The translations under genes were made by a program, and so were the position numbers. The notes beneath the pieces were generated by a model. The model was not told the origin of the DNA, made no database searches, and saw only the letters and a list, made by a program, of their open reading frames with translations. A stretch of DNA of 43,862 bases from Chitinophagaceae bacterium (lineage in GTDB: Bacteria > Bacteroidota > Bacteroidia > Chitinophagales > Chitinophagaceae): contig JALHRP010000035.1 in NCBI GenBank assembly GCA_022841365.1, positions 1-43,862 of the forward strand, in the 5' to 3' direction. Positions 39,917 to 43,862 of this stretch are shown one piece after another (the stretch's first letter is position 1; the number at the start of each line of letters is the position of its first letter).

Positions 39917-42742
39917 TTATTGTTTAACAAAACGCTCTACACTGATCAGTTCATTTTTATCATTTACAATTTTTATATAGTATACACCGGTACTGAAATT
40001 TGTTACCGGTTGGTTTATTTTAGTTGTTCCGGTTGTAACAGTTGCTTCACGCTGCGCTGTCATACGGCCATATTCATCAATAAAATCAAGACGCAGTTTT
40101 GTATTAACACTGCTCTCTGTCTGGATTGTAATACTTTCGCTTGTAACAGTTGGAAATAATTTTACAGATACTTTTATACGGTTATAAGAAAGTGCAATTA
40201 CATTGCTGTATTTAAATGTTCCGTCTTTAGATACCTGCTTAATCCGGTAATGATTTACTCCGTTAGCGGGTTGTACATCCGTAAAAGAAAATGCAGGTAT
40301 TACAGATTTTACCAAACCAATTGCAGTGTAATTAATTTTATCGGTTGAACGTTGTACTTCAAAATAATCATGTGATGCATCCATTGAAGCATCCCAGTTA
40401 AGTAATGTCTGATCGTTCTGTATTTTACCGCTGAACGAAATAAACTCAACCGGCAAACTGGTACTTGTACTGCTGGTTACTATTGACACATCATCAATAA
40501 AAAAGCCATCATCATTAGTTGCGCCATCTGATACAAAAAGGAAACGGAATTGAACACTGCTTTGCCCCATGAACTGTTGCAGATCTATAAAGTCTCTTGT
40601 CCAGAAATCCTGACGACCGGTATAAGACGGTACACCAAGTACTGCTCCGTCATTTTCAGAAACGGTATTTCTTCCCGGCAATGTTATCCATGATCCACCG
40701 GCATCTGTTGAAGCTTGTATACGTAAATAGTCGTTACCATTTTGTGCCCTGTGTTTTAACCAAAACGAAAGGTATCCTGCGCCAACTGTAGAAAAATTAA
40801 ATGTACGGTTGATACGTGCTGTTCTGGTAGAGCTACTCGTGTAAGCTGCCCCGTTAGCCGGAGATTCCGCAAGGCTTCTGGTTCCGCTGAACGCTCCTGC
40901 TCCTGCCATGGTTGCTGTAGAATAATCCCAACCACCTGCAACTACCCAATTTGTTCCTACAGCACCAGACTCCATATCATCTGTAAATCCGGTTACACCG
41001 GTAGTATTACCGTTAAAGAAACGGATCACTGTATCGGCTTGTGTAATACCACCCGTTACTGTTTTCCAGATAAAGCGGATGCGCTGTCCGTTTGTAATAG
41101 ATCCATTTAATGTATAAGAGATAGAACCATCGCTGCTGCCTAAATGATTGGCAATACTTGCGATGTTTACAGGCGCACCAACAGACTGAATATTTTCAAC
41201 CGGAATAATTGAAACGGTTGTTGAAGAATCAACTATACCCATTCGGTAGACACGAAAATTAAATGAGCCGCTGGTTAATGATACACTTGCCGGTGAGCGG
41301 TCTTCAATTCTTGTATAAGCACCAGTGGTTAAAGCCAATTGATAATTACTGTAAAACATGGCTTTGGCTAATGGAATAATCTGGCTGGAGATGGGCCAGA
41401 AACTTGAACCACCAATACCGCCGGCGTTGGGGCCAATTTCAGGACTCCACGAAAATATTTTCCCTCTGTTGGCTAAATCTCCTGCATAAAAATAATCGTC
41501 GTTTGATCCTCTTGCTACAGCTCCAAGAGTTGTATTGGGATTACCCGGCATATAAAAATTATACTTGGTCATGCTTGCCGATACATTTTGAATAAAATCC
41601 AGATCGGTAGCAGAAATTGTAACAGACGAAACACATGCCGGGTGTATATGTACTTCTGCAAAAGAGTGATGATTAAAAGACATTTTTATTCTGCGTGCCC
41701 GTAAAAAATCACGTACGGCCTGGCTTTCCAGTTCCGACATGGCACTTGGTCCACGATACGTATCATTGGTTGTTGTTGTGGATGAACCCGGATTCATTGC
41801 ACTACCGCCAATTCCAATCTCATTCCAACCTATTTCATAATTCCGGTTAATATCAGTTCCAATATTTGTTGTGACGTTTGTTGTGGTTCTGTTCTTGCGG
41901 TGTAATCCTCCACCGGCAGGGCTGCTGTCTTCATTATATTTATAACCATCAGGATTTGAAACAGGAATAAAATAAAGTTGTCTGTTATCAATTACTTCTT
42001 TAATTCTTGGGTTAGTACTGTAATTTTCTAAAATGTATTGCATAAAGAAGATAATATTCATCATGCTCATACCTTCTCTTGCATGATTGAGTCCTGTAAT
42101 CATTCCTTCTGATTCTGTTACTTCATCCGTTGCCACATTGTCAGAAATTTTTACCACCCAGATTGGTCTTGGCGTTGCAGCACCAACACGGTTGCCGCCA
42201 AACGTCCAGCCAATGGTATCAATCTTCACCAGCCCGGGATAGTTGGTACGCATATTATTAATTTGTGTATACACTTCTGCCAACGTGTAATATCCACCCA
42301 TTGAACCTGCGGGATTCATAAAAGCAGCAGGTGTTGTTATGATGTTGCTGTAGGGTTTATCCGGCGACTCGAGAAATAACCGGGAAGTAATTTTAATTAA
42401 ACTCTTACGATCATCAAACTGATAAGGATCAGCATACTTATTCCTGCGCACAAATGCTTCAACTGCATCAGCTTCAATAATCTGATAAGGAACAGCATAT
42501 TTATTTAATAACGCAATATCGTCTTGGTTTACAACAGTAGAGAGTACTTTTCCTTTTTTATCATAACTAAAATGATCAAATGATAATCCGAACTCCCAAA
42601 GCTGATTCACTTTTTCTTTTGGTACAAAAATGTTCACCTCAGAATATTTAATGGTTTGTGCAACCGAATCAGACATACTGATAAAAAAAAGAAAAACAAA
42701 AATTGTTTGTTTAAAAATAGCAGAGCCGTAAGCTGGTTTCAT
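39917..42742 (-). CDS. T9SS-exported M14 zinc carboxypeptidase
   Basis: A 941-residue secreted protease. After the signal peptide (ending SVAQT) comes a propeptide-like region (32-110) and the M14 domain (about 145-470). Zinc ligands are His220 and Glu223 in GLNHAREGMS and His359 in FNHHSFAE; the substrate-binding region includes PVSNPDGYKYNED and TDINRNYEIGW; the catalytic Glu435 is in SWSPEIGPN. A beta domain follows, then a MAM-like jelly roll (TDDMESGAVGTNWVVAGGW to DGFFIDDVSIV, about 585-755), a fibronectin-III-like module (LPVEFISFSG... VQRSTDKINY) and a CTD (LFPTVTSESITIQ, GVYYIKIV). It probably degrades proteins or peptides outside the cell. Confidence 0.93.
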   Translation of the reverse strand: MKPAYGSAIFKQTIFVFLFFISMSDSVAQTIKYSEVNIFVPKEKVNQLWEFGLSFDHFSYDKKGKVLSTVVNQDDIALLNKYAVPYQIIEADAVEAFVRRNKYADPYQFDDRKSLIKITSRLFLESPDKPYSNIITTPAAFMNPAGSMGGYYTLAEVYTQINNMRTNYPGLVKIDTIGWTFGGNRVGAATPRPIWVVKISDNVATDEVTESEGMITGLNHAREGMSMMNIIFFMQYILENYSTNPRIKEVIDNRQLYFIPVSNPDGYKYNEDSSPAGGGLHRKNRTTTNVTTNIGTDINRNYEIGWNEIGIGGSAMNPGSSTTTTNDTYRGPSAMSELESQAVRDFLRARRIKMSFNHHSFAEVHIHPACVSSVTISATDLDFIQNVSASMTKYNFYMPGNPNTTLGAVARGSNDDYFYAGDLANRGKIFSWSPEIGPNAGGIGGSSFWPISSQIIPLAKAMFYSNYQLALTTGAYTRIEDRSPASVSLTSGSFNFRVYRMGIVDSSTTVSIIPVENIQSVGAPVNIASIANHLGSSDGSISYTLNGSITNGQRIRFIWKTVTGGITQADTVIRFFNGNTTGVTGFTDDMESGAVGTNWVVAGGWDYSTATMAGAGAFSGTRSLAESPANGAAYTSSSTRTARINRTFNFSTVGAGYLSFWLKHRAQNGNDYLRIQASTDAGGSWITLPGRNTVSENDGAVLGVPSYTGRQDFWTRDFIDLQQFMGQSSVQFRFLFVSDGATNDDGFFIDDVSIVTSSTSTSLPVEFISFSGKIQNDQTLLNWDASMDASHDYFEVQRSTDKINYTAIGLVKSVIPAFSFTDVQPANGVNHYRIKQVSKDGTFKYSNVIALSYNRIKVSVKLFPTVTSESITIQTESSVNTKLRLDFIDEYGRMTAQREATVTTGTTKINQPVTNFSTGVYYIKIVNDKNELISVERFVKQ

Positions 42743-43106
42743 GTTGGAAATGGATTTGGTTGATCAATGTGATAGTTGGACTTATTGGATTCAAATTGGG
42801 TTAACTGCAATCAATCTGTTTACTGTAAACCAATACAGACAGGGGTTCTACTAAGAAAGTATGTAAAATGAAAGGGGGATTGCCTGTACAGAAAGTAAGT
42901 AAACTTTTTGGTTTCATAGTAATAGGATTCAGCATGCAAATTAATACATATAGCATTACCGTGAATAAGCAATAACACTTAATATTTAGACAGATGCCAA
43001 ATGTTGAAAATACGGGTAGCCTATGGTGTTTTTACCAAAAAACAACTGACCAGTAGAATACATGTGAAGATTGGATACTGAATAAAAGGTTACACTTTAT
43101 CCCTTC
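42743..43106. other. 364-base spacer with no gene seen
   Basis: Between the M14 start and the stop of the next cargo gene, both on the minus strand. It is A/T-rich. I found no open frame with coding character, no full TTTG-N19/20-TAnnTTTG promoter on the minus strand and no GC-rich terminator hairpin. The M14 promoter is presumably here but not recognisable. Confidence 0.5.
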
Positions 43107-43862
43107 TTAGTTTTTCTGCAGGACACTGTTGAGGATAGTACCGGCCGGAGAAATTACCTGCAGAATGTAAGAGCCCTGTTGTAAAGTTGGCGGACAGTTG
43201 AGTAATACAGGATTGTTGCCCGCATTGATCTGTTGCTGCTGTGTAAGAATTTTTCTGCCGGCCATATCACGCAGGTAAATGGTTACCGGCAGGTTTTGAG
43301 AAGAAGTAATGGTAAACCGGATTCCTGCATCAAACGGATTAATTAATCCGCTTACCTGAAACTGACTTTGCATGTTGGCAGTAACAGAAACAATATCACT
43401 GTATTTATAAACAGCGGCATTGGCTGTAACCAGTTTAAGACGGTAATAGGTTTTTGTTTGAAAAGGAGCAGTATCTGTAAAGCGGTATTCGTATCCTGCT
43501 TCAGATCGTTTGTTTACAATGCCTGCTTTCTCAAACGTTCTGGCATCGCTGCTTTTTTCAATTTCAAAATAGGTAAGCTCTTCATCTCTTGATGTTTTCC
43601 ATTTTAAAACTGTGCCTGCATTTTCAGGTGCGGCTTTGAAATAATTGATGCCGGCCGGCAGCACATCACAGGACTCATTGATGTTAATTGTAATTACATC
43701 GGTACTGTTATATACTGAGCAACTTCCAAGTGTTAAGTTGGTAAGCGATGTAGCTACTTTAATTCTGTACCTGTAACCGTTGTACGATGCATTGGCAACA
43801 AATGAAGGCAGTGAAACGGTATCTCTGTATTCACCACTAAAGTTGGTATACGTAAATGTCTG
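43107..43862 (-). CDS. C-terminal part of a T9SS cargo protein (5' end outside the window)
   Basis: The last 251 residues of a protein whose frame stays open to the window edge, so the gene begins beyond 43862. The visible part starts in a beta-sandwich (Ig-like) region (GEYRDTVSLPSFV, YNGYRYRIKVAT) and a Cys-containing stretch ending ITININESCDVLP, typical of Ig/PKD-type repeats before a CTD. A fibronectin-III-like module (GINYFKAAPENAGTVLKWKTS... IEKSSDARTF) and a CTD ending SYILQVISPAGTILNSVLQKN follow. The sequence before the CTD reads SGLINPFDAGIRF, close to the usual YPNPF start. Function cannot be inferred from this end. Confidence 0.85.
   Translation of the reverse strand, partial: QTFTYTNFSGEYRDTVSLPSFVANASYNGYRYRIKVATSLTNLTLGSCSVYNSTDVITININESCDVLPAGINYFKAAPENAGTVLKWKTSRDEELTYFEIEKSSDARTFEKAGIVNKRSEAGYEYRFTDTAPFQTKTYYRLKLVTANAAVYKYSDIVSVTANMQSQFQVSGLINPFDAGIRFTITSSQNLPVTIYLRDMAGRKILTQQQQINAGNNPVLLNCPPTLQQGSYILQVISPAGTILNSVLQKN

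Overview
The window looks like chromosomal DNA of a member of the Bacteroidota, most likely family Chitinophagaceae (inference). The reasons are a type IX secretion (T9SS) and gliding gene set (PorP/SprF-like, PorV, PorU, GldJ, GldF, GldG), several secreted proteins with a C-terminal T9SS sorting domain, bacillithiol synthesis (BshA), a MurF-alanine racemase fusion, no obvious Shine-Dalgarno sites, and several promoters resembling the Bacteroidota consensus TTTG-N19/20-TAnnTTTG. No rRNA, tRNA, CRISPR array, phage or transposase gene was seen.

Layout. 0-6.2 kb: a PorP/SprF-like protein, upp, an internally shortened AnmK-like protein, a small lipoprotein, then a minus-strand operon of LiaF-like membrane sensor, DUF4288 protein, LytS-type histidine kinase and LytTR response regulator. 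6.4-12 kb: a PGM1-related ATP-grasp ligase, an M28 peptidase, bshA, and an EnvC-like factor with a degenerate LytM domain. 12-13.8 kb: DUF4292 lipoprotein, dut, ispF, probably co-transcribed into envC. 13.8-22.4 kb: the T9SS core porU-porV, divergent from gldJ, followed by an outer-membrane barrel gene and murF. 22.6-30 kb: three T9SS cargo proteins around mce and an IscA-type gene. 30.1-37.4 kb: gldF-gldG, terC, murF-alr, a four-helix-bundle gene inside 29-bp inverted repeats, and lspA. 37.4-43.9 kb: three more cargo proteins on the minus strand (beta-helix protein, M14 carboxypeptidase, and one cut by the window end).

How it fits together. Much of the window concerns the cell envelope. It encodes an export machine (PorU removes cargo signals, PorV shuttles cargo, GldJ belongs to the gliding/T9SS apparatus), six likely clients that share a fibronectin-III-like module plus sorting domain, lipoprotein maturation (LspA, needed for GldJ and the other lipoproteins), peptidoglycan precursor synthesis (two MurF-type proteins, Alr) and an envelope-stress-type sensor operon.

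The strongest candidates for something unusual are: (1) the 461-bp inverted-repeat unit carrying the four-helix-bundle gene, which resembles a 23S rRNA intervening sequence but sits between protein genes; (2) the AnmK-like protein, which has lost about 150 central residues and its N-terminal nucleotide motif while staying in frame; and (3) the LiaF/DUF4288/LytST operon with a strong hairpin between the kinase and regulator genes.
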